Positions 27,680 to 38,039 are shown, counted from the stretch's first letter. The stretch is DNA of 64,000 bases from Paraburkholderia sp. BL10I2N1 (GCF_004361815.1 NZ_SNWA01000001.1:186001-250000); one strand, 5' to 3'. Translations and numbers: made by a program. The notes: generated from the letters alone by a model not told the origin.

Positions 27680-28396
27680 TCAGACGTCCGAACGCCGCGC
27701 CGCTTCTTCCTTTACCGCGTCCTTCACCCATCCGGCGATTTGCACTTCGAGCGCCGATGCCACTTCGCGCGCGATCTGACCGACGAGCCAGGTCGCGTGG
27801 ACCCGCATCGCGGCTTGACACCGCTCTTCGATCAGTTCACGCCCTTCGCCGCCCAGATAACTCGCAAGACGGCCGCGCAGACGCTCGGCCAGCAGATCGG
27901 CATCGATCTCGTGAGCGCCGTTCCCGCGCGCCAGTTCGGGCGCGTAGGGCTCGGCGAACGGCGTTGTCGCGACTTCAGTTGCGTCGTCGACGGGTGCGGG
28001 TTGCGGCACGAACGCAGGCGCTACCGTCTGCCGGTGTTCTGGCGGAAACTGGGGGGCGACCGCTGACGGCACCTCTCGCGCCACTTCCGGTGCAACCTGC
28101 GGCGAGGCATGGGCGGCGACATGAGGCACATCTTCCGGCGCAACCACGGGCTCTTCGGTCGTGGCCACGACGACAGGTGGCGGCACGTCTGTCGGTGCCG
28201 GAGTGGGCGCGCCAGGCGGCGCCGGTGCCTCGAGTACGTCCTCGACCGGCGCTGCGGCCGGTGCTGCAGCCTCGGCGGACGGATGGCGCGCACGCACGGG
28301 ACTGCCCGCCACGAGAACGTCACTCAGTACCGGAATCGAAGTATCGTCGCTACCACGGGGACCGTGACTATCGTGGCTATCGTGAGAAGGGGACAC
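27680..28396 (-). CDS. DUF2486 family protein
   Basis: A 238-residue protein with three zones: an N-terminal segment with DDTSIPVLSDVLV, a long Pro/Ala/Val-rich disordered middle (about residues 40-155), and a C-terminal helical domain (DADLLAERLRGRLASYLGGEGRELIEER). This matches DUF2486, a Burkholderiaceae family of unknown function found next to holC and pepA. The start is GTG 28396, with GGAG eight bases upstream. No catalytic motif is visible. Confidence 0.8.
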   Translation of the reverse strand: MSPSHDSHDSHGPRGSDDTSIPVLSDVLVAGSPVRARHPSAEAAAPAAAPVEDVLEAPAPPGAPTPAPTDVPPPVVVATTEEPVVAPEDVPHVAAHASPQVAPEVAREVPSAVAPQFPPEHRQTVAPAFVPQPAPVDDATEVATTPFAEPYAPELARGNGAHEIDADLLAERLRGRLASYLGGEGRELIEERCQAAMRVHATWLVGQIAREVASALEVQIAGWVKDAVKEEAARRSDV

Positions 28397-28516
28397 GAAA
28401 ACACTCCGTCGATGAATCGGGCGAACCGATAGGGGTCAAGACAGGCAGCTGAGTCAGGTTCACGCAGCAGACCACGCGAAAGGTAACCGCGGGTAACCGC
28501 ACGCACCCGGCAGACA

Positions 28517-28933
28517 TCAACCGCCCTGCTTGTAGTTGTTCAAAGGATAGCCGCGATCGCGGTAAAAGCGATAGCGCTCGCGACCTGCGGCGAGTTCGTC
28601 GGGCGTATCGCCGACGATTTCCAGAAGCCGTTCGAAGCGCGCGAACTGCGCCGGCACCTCGGCGCCAAGATTGAGCAGTACCTGATGGTGCGGCGCGTTA
28701 TCCAGATTCGTTGCCAGTACGATAGGCGTCTGCGCGGCGAGCGGGCTGTCCATCATGCAGTGCGGCACGAAGTCGAGCGGCGAAAACGTCCACAACTGCT
28801 CGTCGAACGCGCGTAGCCGGGCGGGGTCCGCCAGCACGACGGTCGGCTGTTGCGCCTGATACGCCTTGCGTATCAGGCGGCAGGCGTACAGCAGCGAATC
28901 GCCCACGTTCGAATGAAAGTCGATCCGCGTCAT
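28517..28933 (-). CDS. holC: HolC, DNA polymerase III chi subunit
   Basis: A 138-residue clamp-loader accessory subunit that links the replicase to single-strand DNA-binding protein. Motifs typical of chi are MTRIDFHSNV at the start, ACRLIRKAYQAQQPTVVLAD and RFYRDRGYPLNNYK near the end. I chose ATG 28933; an in-frame ATG at 28960 almost touches the pepA stop. It follows pepA by 31 bases, the usual order in beta-proteobacteria. Confidence 0.9.
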   Translation of the reverse strand: MTRIDFHSNVGDSLLYACRLIRKAYQAQQPTVVLADPARLRAFDEQLWTFSPLDFVPHCMMDSPLAAQTPIVLATNLDNAPHHQVLLNLGAEVPAQFARFERLLEIVGDTPDELAAGRERYRFYRDRGYPLNNYKQGG

Positions 28934-28964
28934 GCCCGGCTCCGCCTCGCTACGCTGCAACGCG

Positions 28965-30476
28965 TCATTGCGCCGCGCGGTCGATCAGGAACTGCGCGAG
29001 CAGCGGCACCGGACGGCCCGTCGCACCCTTCGCCGCTCCGCTCTTCCATGCCGTACCGGCGATGTCGAGGTGGGCCCACGGATAGCTTTCAGCGAAACGC
29101 GACAGGAAGCACGCCGCCGTCACGCTGCCCGCCGGACGGCCACCAATGTTCGCGAGATCTGCGAAATTCGACTTCAGCTGATCCTGATACTCGTCGTCGA
29201 GCGGCAGGCGCCAGGCCGGATCGGCCGCTTCCTTCGATGCGTCGAGCAGTTCGCCGGCAAGCGCGTCGTCCTTCGCGAACAGGCCGCTGTTGTGATGACC
29301 GAGCGCGATGATGCACGCGCCCGTCAGCGTCGCGATGTCGATCACGGCGGCCGGTTTGAAGCGCTCCGCGTAGGTGAGCGCGTCACACAGGATCAGACGG
29401 CCTTCCGCGTCGGTATTGAGCACTTCGATCGTCAGGCCCTTCATGCTGGTGACGATGTCGCCCGGCTTGGTCGCGTTGCCGGCCGGCATGTTCTCGACGG
29501 CCGGAATGATGCCGACGACATTGATCTTCAGGCCCATTTCCGCCACCGCGCGCAGCGTACCCAGCACCGAGCCCGCGCCGCACATGTCGTACTTCATCTC
29601 GTCCATGCCTTCGCCCGGTTTCAGCGAAATGCCGCCGGTGTCGAACGTCACCCCCTTGCCGACCAGCACCACCGGCGCAGCCTTCGCGGCGCCACCCTGG
29701 TACTGCAGCACGATGAACTGCGGTGGCTCGACGGAACCCCGCGTGACCGACAGGAACGAGCCCATTTTCAGCGCTTCGGCCTGCTTCTCGCCGAGCACTT
29801 CAAGTTTCAGCTTCCAGTCTTTCGCGAGCTTCTTCGCGGTGTTCGCGAGGTAGGTCGGCGTGCAGACGTTGGCCGGAAGATTGCCGAGGTCGCGGGTCAG
29901 GTCCATGCCGTTGGCGAGCGCGGCGCCCTGCTTCGCGGCAACTTTGGCGGCCTTTTCGTCGGCGCTATCGACACTGAATACGATGCGCTTGAGCGCCCGC
30001 ACGCTGGTGTCGGGCTTGCTCTTCAACTGGGTGAATTTGTACGTGAGTTCACGCAGTGCGAGGATCGCGGCGCGCACGTTCCAGTCGGCCGTGCGTTCCT
30101 GCACCGGCAGTTGCGCCAGCGTGAACGTGACCTGCACGACCTTGGTGCCGAGGAGCGCCCGCCATGCGGCGCGCGCGGCTTCGCCGTAGGCTTTCTGCGT
30201 AAAGACATCCTGTTTGCCGAGACCGACGAGCAGCACGCGCGAGGCGCCGATGCCCGACACTTCGTGCAGGAACAGCGTGGTGCCGCTCTTGCCGTCCATG
30301 TCGCCGGCCTTGATGATACGGGTCAGGAGGCCCTTGGCGGCGGCGTCGATTTCCAGCGCGGCACCCGACAGCGTCTGCGACTCGAACACGCCGATTACAA
30401 TGCAATCGGACTTCCCGGTAAGGAACCCGTTTGACGTGCCTTTGTTCCAATCACAGGCTTTTATGCTAAAGTCCAT
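28965..30476 (-). CDS. pepA: PepA, leucyl aminopeptidase (M17)
   Basis: Cytosolic two-metal aminopeptidase of 503 residues. The M17 signature [14 protein letters not shown] and the metal-binding regions [17 protein letters not shown] and [13 protein letters not shown] are intact. The ATG at 30476 ([13 protein letters not shown]) gives the normal family length; a longer frame runs into the divergent lptF promoter region. Besides peptide turnover, some PepA proteins bind DNA, which cannot be judged here. It leads the pepA-holC pair. Confidence 0.95.
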   Translation of the reverse strand: MDFSIKACDWNKGTSNGFLTGKSDCIVIGVFESQTLSGAALEIDAAAKGLLTRIIKAGDMDGKSGTTLFLHEVSGIGASRVLLVGLGKQDVFTQKAYGEAARAAWRALLGTKVVQVTFTLAQLPVQERTADWNVRAAILALRELTYKFTQLKSKPDTSVRALKRIVFSVDSADEKAAKVAAKQGAALANGMDLTRDLGNLPANVCTPTYLANTAKKLAKDWKLKLEVLGEKQAEALKMGSFLSVTRGSVEPPQFIVLQYQGGAAKAAPVVLVGKGVTFDTGGISLKPGEGMDEMKYDMCGAGSVLGTLRAVAEMGLKINVVGIIPAVENMPAGNATKPGDIVTSMKGLTIEVLNTDAEGRLILCDALTYAERFKPAAVIDIATLTGACIIALGHHNSGLFAKDDALAGELLDASKEAADPAWRLPLDDEYQDQLKSNFADLANIGGRPAGSVTAACFLSRFAESYPWAHLDIAGTAWKSGAAKGATGRPVPLLAQFLIDRAAQ

Positions 30477-30601
30477 CGCGCTCGTCCTCGGATAAAATCT
30501 GGGCTTAGGATGAAAGCCGCAATTATCCGCTATTTTTCCCGCGGCGGCTGCAAGGAAGGCGCAACAGGCGCTTCCGTCGGCACGCCCTCTCTTCATCAAC
30601 A

Positions 30602-31702
30602 ATGATCTTCGAACGCTCCCTCCAGCGCGAACTCGCGTATACGGCTGGTGCCGTGTTCATGGTTCTGCTGACGCTCGTGCTGACGACGATGATGATCCGC
30701 ATCGTCGGTTTCGCCGCGTCGGGCGAGGTCGATCCGCGCGACGTGCTGGTTCTGATCGGCCTCACTGTGATCGGCTATCTGGCGATCATGCTTGTCGCGA
30801 CGCTGTTCGTGTCGATCCTGTTCGTCCTCACACGCTGGTACAAAGACTCCGAAATGGTGGTATGGCACGCGTCCGGCGTGAGCCTCACGCGCCTCATCAA
30901 GCCCATTGGCGTGTTTTCGACGCCGATCATCGTCCTCATCATGTTCTTCGTGTTCGTTGGCTGGCCGTGGTCGAACCAGCAGAACAGGCTGATCCGTGCA
31001 CGTTTCCAGCAGCGCGACGAGGTCTCGATGCTCGCGCCCGGGCAGTTCCGCGAATCGCCGGCCAGCCACCGCGTGTTCTTCATCGAGAAGATGACGTCCG
31101 ATCAGGGCCGCGTCGAGAACGTGTTCGTGACGAGCACGGAAAACGGCAAGGTCAACGTGGTGGTGTCCAAGAACGGCCATACGGAGACGCACAAGAACGG
31201 CGACCGCTTCGTCGTGCTCGAAAACGGCCGCCGCTATGACGGCGAGCCTGGTCACCCCGATTTCCGCATCATGGAATTCGAGCGATATGGCGTGAAGATC
31301 CAGAGCCAGCCGGTGGTGAGTGCTCCGACCACGACGGGCACACCGACACTCGACCTGCTGCGCAATCCGACGAACGAAAACCTCGCTGAACTGGCGTGGC
31401 GCGCCGGGTTGCCGCTGATCGCGATCAACCTGATGCTGCTGGCCATTCCGCTTGCGCACCAGAATCCGCGCCGCAGCCGCACCATCAACCTCGTGATGGC
31501 CGTGTTGATCTATCTGACGTATTCGAACCTGTTGAACGTCGTGCAGTCGTGGATTGAACAGGGCAAGATGCCGTTCGTCGTCGGCCTCGTGTCGCTGCAC
31601 ATTGTCGTGGCGGTGATCGTCGCGGTCATGTTCTGGCTGCGCGTGCGCAATCGCCCGCTCTTTACGCGGGCGATGTTCCACCGCTCGTCGCAGGGAGCCT
31701 GA
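30602..31702 (+). CDS. lptF: LptF, LPS export permease
   Basis: One of the two inner-membrane permeases of the LptB2FGC lipopolysaccharide exporter. The 366-residue protein has N-terminal helices ([32 protein letters not shown]), a large periplasmic beta-jellyroll (about residues 125-250) and three C-terminal helices. It is divergent from pepA, as in many beta- and gamma-proteobacteria, and lies three bases before lptG. Confidence 0.95.
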   Translation: MIFERSLQRELAYTAGAVFMVLLTLVLTTMMIRIVGFAASGEVDPRDVLVLIGLTVIGYLAIMLVATLFVSILFVLTRWYKDSEMVVWHASGVSLTRLIKPIGVFSTPIIVLIMFFVFVGWPWSNQQNRLIRARFQQRDEVSMLAPGQFRESPASHRVFFIEKMTSDQGRVENVFVTSTENGKVNVVVSKNGHTETHKNGDRFVVLENGRRYDGEPGHPDFRIMEFERYGVKIQSQPVVSAPTTTGTPTLDLLRNPTNENLAELAWRAGLPLIAINLMLLAIPLAHQNPRRSRTINLVMAVLIYLTYSNLLNVVQSWIEQGKMPFVVGLVSLHIVVAVIVAVMFWLRVRNRPLFTRAMFHRSSQGA

Positions 31703-31705
31703 CCG

Positions 31706-32854
31706 ATGCGGATCTATGAAAAGTACTTCGCGCGGCAGATCTACCTCACGTTCGTCTTCATCCTGTTCGCGTTTTCCGGGCTGTTCTTCTTTTTCGACCT
31801 GATCAACGAACTGGGCACGGTTGGTCACGGCAATTACAAGTTCGGCTACGCAGTGCTGCGCGTCGCGTTGCAGACGCCCTCGCGCTTCTACGAAATCATT
31901 CCGGTTGCCGCGTTGATCAGCGCGATCTACGTGTTCGCGCAGATGGCCGCGAACTCCGAGTACACCATCTTCCGCGTGTCGGGTCTCGCGACGAACCAGG
32001 CACTGCGCTCGCTGCTCAAGATCGGGATCCCGCTCGTGTTCCTGACCTATCTGATCGGCGAGGTAGTCGGTCCCTACACGGACCAGTTGTCGGAACGTGT
32101 GCGGCTCGAAGCGCTCGGCTCGGCGGTATCGACGAATTTCGAATCCGGTGTATGGGTGAAAGACACGCTGACCGCGCGTGCAGACGGCGAGCAGGTGACG
32201 CGCTTCGTCAACGTCGGAGAACTGCAGCCCGACGCGACGATCAGCAACGTGCGGATCTATGAATTCGACTCGCTGTTCCGCCTGGCCAACGTGCGCATTG
32301 CGAAGAGCGGGAGATACACGCCGCCAGGCCACTGGTTATTGACGGACGTGACGGACACGCAGCTGATCGACGTCGCACCGCCGGGCGCCAAGCCCACCGA
32401 TGCGCTCAACCCGGTTTATCGGGCGAAGCAGGTGTCGCTGCCCGAATATTCGCTGCGCTCCGAACTGACGCCGCAGATTCTTTCGGTGCTGCTGGTTTCG
32501 CCGGACCGGATGTCGATGTTCAATCTGTTCCGCTACATCCAGCATTTGACGGAGAATCATCAGGACACGCAGCGTTACCAGATCGCGTTGTGGCGCAAGC
32601 TGTTGTATCCGTTCGCCGTGTTCGTCATGCTGGTGCTGTCGTTGCCGTTCGCTTACCTGCATACGCGGGCCGGCGTGGTGGGTGTGAAGGTGTTCGGCGG
32701 GATCATGCTCGGCATGAGCTTCCAGCTCGTGAACACGCTCTTCTCGCACATTGGGACGCTGAATACCTGGCCGGCGCCGCTAACTGCGGCTACGCCGGGG
32801 CTGATGTATCTTGTTCTCGGGTTGATCGGGTTGAAGTGGGTGGACCGGCACTAG
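31706..32854 (+). CDS. lptG: LptG, LPS export permease
   Basis: The partner permease of LptF, 382 residues. It starts MRIYEKYFARQIYLTFVFIL; a periplasmic jellyroll lies around residues 130-270 and three closing helices follow, with LWRKLLYPFAVFVMLVLSLPFAYL the coupling-helix region. Only three bases separate it from lptF, so the two are co-translated. Confidence 0.95.
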   Translation: MRIYEKYFARQIYLTFVFILFAFSGLFFFFDLINELGTVGHGNYKFGYAVLRVALQTPSRFYEIIPVAALISAIYVFAQMAANSEYTIFRVSGLATNQALRSLLKIGIPLVFLTYLIGEVVGPYTDQLSERVRLEALGSAVSTNFESGVWVKDTLTARADGEQVTRFVNVGELQPDATISNVRIYEFDSLFRLANVRIAKSGRYTPPGHWLLTDVTDTQLIDVAPPGAKPTDALNPVYRAKQVSLPEYSLRSELTPQILSVLLVSPDRMSMFNLFRYIQHLTENHQDTQRYQIALWRKLLYPFAVFVMLVLSLPFAYLHTRAGVVGVKVFGGIMLGMSFQLVNTLFSHIGTLNTWPAPLTAATPGLMYLVLGLIGLKWVDRH

Positions 32855-32856
32855 GG

Positions 32857-32886
32857 TGTCGTGTTGGTGTTGGTGTTGGTGTCGCT
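32857..32886. repeat. Short GTGTTG hexamer repeat
   Basis: Four near-perfect GTGTTG/GTGTCG hexamers in a row, just after the lptG stop. Such a short run could vary in copy number by slippage and lies in the leader of cbiX, but the length is too small to claim phase variation. Confidence 0.4.
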
Positions 32887-32909
32887 GTCGCGGTCTGCCT
32901 GGGGATTGC

Positions 32910-33290
32910 ATGATGGGTATGCACGGTATCGTTCTGTTCGGGCATGGGGCGCGGGATCCGCGATGGGCCGAGCCATTTGCAAGGCTTGCTGCAAAGTTGC
33001 AGGCTTTGCGCGGCGAAGCCGGACCTGTGTCGCTCGCCTTTCTGGAACTAATGACGCCGGATCTGCCCGGCGCGATTGCTGCGCAGGTCGCAGGCGGGTG
33101 CGATGAGGTGACTGTCGTTCCCGTATTTTTTGGCCAGGGTGGGCATGTGCGGCGGGATTTGCCCAATGTCGTTGAACAATGCCGTGCGGCAAATCCAGGT
33201 GTTGTGATTCGTTGTGCTACTGCCGTTGGTGAAGATGAGGGTGTGCTCGATGCTGTTGTTGGGTATTGCCTTCGGCAGGTTCAGCGTTAG
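32910..33290 (+). CDS. CbiX-type sirohydrochlorin chelatase
   Basis: A 126-residue single-domain chelatase that inserts cobalt or iron into sirohydrochlorin. It begins with the family motif GIVLFGHGARDPRWAEPF, with the metal-binding His in GHGARD, and has VTVVPVFFGQGGHVRRDLP with the second conserved His. The start could be ATG 32910, 32913 or 32919. It fits with the SUMT gene 240 bases downstream on the other strand, which makes the precursor. Codons here favour G and T in the third position, unlike the neighbouring lpt genes. Confidence 0.88.
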   Translation: MMGMHGIVLFGHGARDPRWAEPFARLAAKLQALRGEAGPVSLAFLELMTPDLPGAIAAQVAGGCDEVTVVPVFFGQGGHVRRDLPNVVEQCRAANPGVVIRCATAVGEDEGVLDAVVGYCLRQVQR

Positions 33291-33528
33291 GGTTGGCTGT
33301 TCTCGCTAAACGGTTTTTGTGCCGGTGTCTGCTGCGGCTGGGAGCCTGTCCGCGTTTTTGTGGGCGAGGCGGTTGATGGAAGGGTTATCCGCGCGCCTGC
33401 TTGAATCGATCGACCTCATTTCCCTGACTGGGCGGTCCCCGTGGTGGACGGGACGTCTATCGGATCGTCAACCGGCAGAAAGACGCGCAATGCGCGCCTG
33501 CGGTTTGGGGTCAAGGAAAGGCAAAAAA

Positions 33529-34275
33529 CTAGGCAGCGACCAGCAACCCACTTCCAACACCCCGAGCCCTGCGCTCGGCAAATGCCTCGCCAATCATCAA
33601 AAGACTCGGCTGCCCCGGATCAAGCCAAACCTGCGCATCGCCAGCTGCAAGCTCATCGAGCGTCAACGTAAGCGTCCGTTCACGAGCCGTACTGCAAGCC
33701 TCAACGATGGCGACGGGAGTCGCCCCCGCGCGCCCGGCGTCGATCAACTGCTGCGCGATCTCAGGCGCGCTATCGCGCCCCATGTAAAACACGAGCGAAT
33801 CAGCATTCACCTGCTCACGGATAGCCTCCGTATCAGGCGCCCGGCTATGCGTGGCCAGCGCAACACTGCGCGACACGCCCCGCAGCGTCAACGACCGCTT
33901 CAAAGCCGCCGCACCAGCCAGCGCAGCAGTAATGCCCGGCACGACCTCATACTCGATGCCCGCGGCTTCAAGCGCCCGCATTTCCTCGTCGGCACGGCCA
34001 AAGAGCATCGGGTCGCCGCCCTTCAACCGCACAACGACGTCATGTTCCAGCGCCGCATCGACAATCTGCTTGTTGATAAACTGCTGCGCGGTCGAAAGCT
34101 GGCCACAGCGCTTACCCACCGCGATCTTGCGCGCATGGGGCGCGTAATCCAGCATCGCCGGCTCGACGAGCGCGTCGTGCAGCACCACATCCGCAGTGCC
34201 AAGCAGGCGCGCGCCACGCACGGTGATAAGGTCCGCCGCACCCGGCCCTGCTCCGATCAGATACACCTTACCCAT
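33529..34275 (-). CDS. cobA: CobA/SUMT, uroporphyrinogen-III C-methyltransferase
   Basis: Methylates uroporphyrinogen III to precorrin-2, the branch point to sirohaem and cobalamin. The 248-residue protein starts MGKVYLIGAGPGAADLITVRG and has the SUMT signature VVRLKGGDPMLFGRADEE and VVPGITAALAGAA. I chose ATG 34275, with GAGG nine bases upstream; a TTG at 34284 is also in frame. It is the last gene of the leftward sulfate assimilation operon and supplies sirohaem for the sulfite reductase encoded in it. Confidence 0.93.
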   Translation of the reverse strand: MGKVYLIGAGPGAADLITVRGARLLGTADVVLHDALVEPAMLDYAPHARKIAVGKRCGQLSTAQQFINKQIVDAALEHDVVVRLKGGDPMLFGRADEEMRALEAAGIEYEVVPGITAALAGAAALKRSLTLRGVSRSVALATHSRAPDTEAIREQVNADSLVFYMGRDSAPEIAQQLIDAGRAGATPVAIVEACSTARERTLTLTLDELAAGDAQVWLDPGQPSLLMIGEAFAERRARGVGSGLLVAA

Positions 34276-34327
34276 CTGCTTCAACCTCGTTCGTCCAGTC
34301 CGTGCGACATGCGTACGCGCATGTCAC

Positions 34328-35641
34328 TTACGCCGAAAACGCCCGGATCATGCCGGCCGCAACGGTGTGGTGCGTGGCCTCGTCGATCAGCACGAACGCG
34401 CCCGTACCCGGATGCGAGTCGTATGCGTCGGCGACGATCGGCTTTTGCAACGTCAGCGACACGCGGCCGATGTCGTTCATCGTCAGATCGTGACGATCGG
34501 TGGCGTGCGACAGCGTATGCACGTCCAGCACCTGTTTGATCGCGCCGATACGCGCGAACACGGTATTCGTGGCCTGCTTGAGCAGGTACTTGCGCTGCGT
34601 CGACAGCGGTGTGTCGTCGAACCAGCACAGGTCGGCTTCGAGCTTCTTCGCCGGTTCCGGCGCCTGCTCACGCCGCACGAACGTGTCGCCGCGCGAGACG
34701 TCGACGTCTTCCGCCAGGCGGATCGTCACCGTCTGGCCCGCAAACGCGCGGTCGACCTGCGCCGTGCCGCCCGGCACCGGCGCAATGATTTCCGCCACCG
34801 TGGCCTCGCGGCTGGCCGGCAGCACGACGATCGTGTCGCCCAGCTTCACCTCACCGGCTTCGACACGGCCCATATAGCCGCGGAAATCGTCGGCCTGGCT
34901 GCCGTCCTGGCGCGCCACCCATTGCACCGGGAAACGCAGCGCCTGACCGGCCGGAATCTCGACCGGCAACGCTTCGAGCAGGTCGAGCAGCGGCTCGCCG
35001 GCATACCACGGCATGCGCTCGCTGGCGGTCACGATGTTGTCGCCCTTCAGCGCCGACACCGGCACAAAGCGCACATCCGTCAAGCCCAGCTGGCGCGCGA
35101 GTTCCACATACGCATCGCGGATCTCGTTGAAGCGCGTTTCGCTGTAGTCGACCAGATCCATCTTGTTGATCGCGACGATCGCATGCTGCAGGCCAAGCAG
35201 CTTGACGATCGCGCTGTGGCGCTTCGTCTGCGGCAGCAGTTGCGCCACGCCGTTCGCGAACGTGACACGGGTCGCGTCAACCAGAATGATCGCCGCATGC
35301 GCGGTCGAGGCGCCCGTCACCATGTTGCGCGTGTACTGCTCGTGGCCTGGCGTGTCGGCGATGATGAACTTGCGCTTCGCCGTCGCAAAGTAGCGGTACG
35401 CGACGTCGATCGTGATGCCCTGCTCGCGCTCGGCCTCGAGGCCGTCCGTCAGCAGCGACAGGTCGATTTCGTCGCCGACGGTGCGCTTGTTCTTTGCGCG
35501 CGACAGCGCCGACAGCTGGTCGGACAGCACCGCCTTGCTGTCGTACAGCAGGCGGCCGATCAGCGTGCTCTTGCCGTCGTCGACGCTGCCCGCGGTGATG
35601 AAACGCAGCACGCCGAGGTCTTCTGGTTGACGAATACTCAT
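34328..35641 (-). CDS. cysN: CysN, sulfate adenylyltransferase subunit 1 (GTPase)
   Basis: GTP-driven subunit of ATP sulfurylase, which makes adenosine 5'-phosphosulfate (APS). The 437-residue protein has the GTPase motifs GSVDDGKST (G1), DTPGHEQYTRN (G3) and NKMDLVDY (G4), then two beta-barrel domains. It lacks a CysC kinase extension. It follows cysD by 22 bases, and the two form a heterodimer. Confidence 0.95.
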   Translation of the reverse strand: MSIRQPEDLGVLRFITAGSVDDGKSTLIGRLLYDSKAVLSDQLSALSRAKNKRTVGDEIDLSLLTDGLEAEREQGITIDVAYRYFATAKRKFIIADTPGHEQYTRNMVTGASTAHAAIILVDATRVTFANGVAQLLPQTKRHSAIVKLLGLQHAIVAINKMDLVDYSETRFNEIRDAYVELARQLGLTDVRFVPVSALKGDNIVTASERMPWYAGEPLLDLLEALPVEIPAGQALRFPVQWVARQDGSQADDFRGYMGRVEAGEVKLGDTIVVLPASREATVAEIIAPVPGGTAQVDRAFAGQTVTIRLAEDVDVSRGDTFVRREQAPEPAKKLEADLCWFDDTPLSTQRKYLLKQATNTVFARIGAIKQVLDVHTLSHATDRHDLTMNDIGRVSLTLQKPIVADAYDSHPGTGAFVLIDEATHHTVAAGMIRAFSA

Positions 35642-35663
35642 GATTGCATTGCCCTCGTGTGCC

Positions 35664-36626
35664 TTAGAAATAACCTTGCTTCTTGCGTGTTTCCATCGCG
35701 GCTTCCGACGTCTGGTCGTCCATGCGCGTCGCGCCGCGCTCCGTGATTTCGGTCACGGCCGTCTCGGCGATGATCTTCTCGAGATCGTCGGCGTCGCTTT
35801 CCACCGGGCACGTGCAGCTGATGTCGCCCACCGTGCGAAAGCGCACCAGCGCCGTTTCGCTGGTCTCGCCTTCGCGCATCGGCGTGAGCGGCGTCACCGG
35901 CACGAGCAGGCCGTTGCGGCGCACGATCTCGCGATGATGCGCATAGTAGATCGACGGCAGTTCGAGCTGCTCGCGGGCGATGTATTGCCACACGTCCAGC
36001 TCCGTCCAGTTCGAGATCGGGAACACGCGCAGATGCTCGCCGTTGTGCAGGCGCGCGTTGTAGAGACTCCACAGCTCCGGGCGCTGCGCCTTCGGATCCC
36101 ACTGGCCGAACTCGTCGCGAAACGAGAAGATGCGCTCTTTCGCCCGCGCCTTTTCCTCGTCGCGGCGCGCCCCGCCGATCATCGCGGTGTAACCGTATTG
36201 CTCGATCGTTTCGAGCAGCGTGACGGCCTGCGCCGCGTTGCGCGAATCCGTCTCGCGACGCAGACGCACCGTGCCGCGTTTGATCGAATCCTCGACGTGC
36301 CCGACCACCAGTTCCGCACCGATCTCTTTCGCGCGCCGGTCGCGGAAATCGATCACTTCGTCATAGTTGTGGCCCGTGTCGATGTGCACGAGCGGGAACG
36401 GCAGCACCGTCCTGCGGTTCGCGCCGAGGCCGAACGCCTTGAGCGCGAGATGCAGCACGACGACCGAATCCTTGCCACCCGAAAACAGCAGCGCGGGACG
36501 GCTGCATTCGGCAACCAGTTCGCGCAGGATGTGAATCGACTCGGCTTCCAGCCAGTCGAGGTGATCCATCCGGTTCGCCGTGTTGGCGAGCGGAGCGTTC
36601 AGTGCGGGATCGAGCGTCGTGCTCAT
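35664..36626 (-). CDS. cysD: CysD, sulfate adenylyltransferase subunit 2
   Basis: The catalytic PP-loop subunit of ATP sulfurylase, 320 residues. The PP-loop SGGKDSVVVLHLALKAF and the conserved VHIDTGHNYDEVIDFRD are present. I chose ATG 36626, which has AAGGAAGGA ending eight bases upstream; an in-frame ATG further upstream would add 19 residues. It sits between cysH and cysN. Confidence 0.95.
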   Translation of the reverse strand: MSTTLDPALNAPLANTANRMDHLDWLEAESIHILRELVAECSRPALLFSGGKDSVVVLHLALKAFGLGANRRTVLPFPLVHIDTGHNYDEVIDFRDRRAKEIGAELVVGHVEDSIKRGTVRLRRETDSRNAAQAVTLLETIEQYGYTAMIGGARRDEEKARAKERIFSFRDEFGQWDPKAQRPELWSLYNARLHNGEHLRVFPISNWTELDVWQYIAREQLELPSIYYAHHREIVRRNGLLVPVTPLTPMREGETSETALVRFRTVGDISCTCPVESDADDLEKIIAETAVTEITERGATRMDDQTSEAAMETRKKQGYF

Positions 36627-36727
36627 GGTGTGTCCTTCCTTTTTTCGTGTCGCAGGCGGCGACTCGCGACGCGGGGTATTCATTCAATCGATGGGCTGTT
36701 GCAGCTGACGGCAAGGCAAGCGTACCG

Positions 36728-37462
36728 TCACGCCGCGGAATTTTCCGTGCTGAGCGCGATCGGGATCGTCGTGATGTGCAGCCCGCATTCCTTCGTATCG
36801 CGCGACTCCCACCACCAGCGCCCTGCCCGGCTGTCCTCGCCGGGACGGACCGCGCGCGTGCAGGGCTCGCAGCCGATGCTCGGATAGCCGCGTGCGTGCA
36901 GCGGATTCACCGGTACGTCGAACGCCTCAAGATACGCCCATACCTCGGTTTCGGTCCAGTCCGCGAGCGGATTGAACTTCGCGATGTTGCGCGCGCCGTC
37001 GTGTTCTTCCTCGTGCAGCTCGGCACGTGTCACCGACTGCTCGCGCCGCTGCCCGGTCACCCATGCGCTGACGTCGGACAAGGCGCGGTTAAGCGGCTCG
37101 ACCTTGCGGATTTCGCAGCAACGCTTGCGCAGATCGATGCTTTCATAGAACGCGTTCAGACCATGCGAAGCGACGTATTCGTCCACGGCCGCGGCCTGCG
37201 GATGAAACTGCTCGATCTCGTAGCCGTAGCGTTCGCGCACGCGCTCGATCATGCCGAGCGTCTCCGCATGCAGACGGCCCGTGTTCAGCGAGAAGATCCC
37301 GATGCCGACCTTGCGCGACAGGATCGCGTGCGTGAGCAGCATGTCTTCGGCAGCCAGGCTGCTCGCCAGCTTCACGTTCGCGTGACGCGCGGCGATCGAG
37401 TCGAGCAGCGCGTCCAGCTGCGCGATTTTCGCAGCGAGTTCCGGCGTGATCTTTTCGCTCAT
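36728..37462 (-). CDS. cysH: CysH, APS-type (iron-sulfur) adenylyl-sulfate reductase
   Basis: A 244-residue reductase that converts activated sulfate to sulfite using thioredoxin. Two cysteine pairs are visible, RKRCCEIRK and GCEPCTRAV. They are the ligands of a [4Fe-4S] cluster and mark enzymes that use APS directly rather than PAPS. No cysC kinase lies in the operon, consistent with that. It also has the PP-loop-like LASSLAAEDMLLTHAI region. Its ATG overlaps the DUF934 stop (four bases). Confidence 0.92.
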   Translation of the reverse strand: MSEKITPELAAKIAQLDALLDSIAARHANVKLASSLAAEDMLLTHAILSRKVGIGIFSLNTGRLHAETLGMIERVRERYGYEIEQFHPQAAAVDEYVASHGLNAFYESIDLRKRCCEIRKVEPLNRALSDVSAWVTGQRREQSVTRAELHEEEHDGARNIAKFNPLADWTETEVWAYLEAFDVPVNPLHARGYPSIGCEPCTRAVRPGEDSRAGRWWWESRDTKECGLHITTIPIALSTENSAA

Positions 37463-37998
37463 GCTGAAGCCTTTTGTGCGGCAGCTTCACGACGGCGGAA
37501 CAGCGGCGTGGGGTCGTCGACGGCGCCCTGATACTGCACCGTGAAGTCGTCGAACGCCTTCAGTGCATCGTGAATGTCCTTGTCTTCGCGCACGGCGTAC
37601 GCGTCGAAACCGCAGCGGTACATCAGCCTGACCTGGTCGCGCAACACGTCGCCGATCGCGCGAAGCTCGCCCTTGTAGCCATAGCGCTCACGCAGGAGGC
37701 GGCCGATGCTGTAGCCACGGCCATCGCGGAACACCGGGAAGTCGACGCCGATCAGCGCGAGCTTGTCGAAGTCGCCGGCGATGTCCGCCGGTTCGCTGTC
37801 CGGCGCAAGCCATACGCCGAGTTCCGCGACGCTGCGCGAGGCGATCAACGCTTCGCGTTCCGCCTGCCACAACGCGAGCGGCACCAGCACCTTGCCCGCC
37901 GGCAGCGCGGCCACTGCGGGCAACGTGCCGTCTTCCGCCGCGCGCACGACAGTCCAGTCATCATTCACGATCGCGCGGTTTTTGATAATCGAAGCCAT
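37459..37998 (-). CDS. DUF934 family protein (sulfite reductase-associated)
   Basis: A 179-residue protein of the DUF934 family, which almost always lies between the sulfite reductase and cysH genes in beta- and alpha-proteobacteria. It begins MASIIKNRAIVNDDWTVV and has the conserved block RGYSIGRLLRERYGYKGELRAIGDVLRDQ. A role in electron delivery to, or assembly of, the sulfite reductase is often proposed from context; the sequence itself shows no cofactor motif. The start at 37998 is chosen for family length, since an open frame extends upstream into the cysI leader. Confidence 0.88.
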   Translation of the reverse strand: MASIIKNRAIVNDDWTVVRAAEDGTLPAVAALPAGKVLVPLALWQAEREALIASRSVAELGVWLAPDSEPADIAGDFDKLALIGVDFPVFRDGRGYSIGRLLRERYGYKGELRAIGDVLRDQVRLMYRCGFDAYAVREDKDIHDALKAFDDFTVQYQGAVDDPTPLFRRREAAAQKASA

Positions 37999-38039
37999 CT
38001 GCTGAATCCTTTGAGCCTTGAATCCCGGCAAATCCCGGG

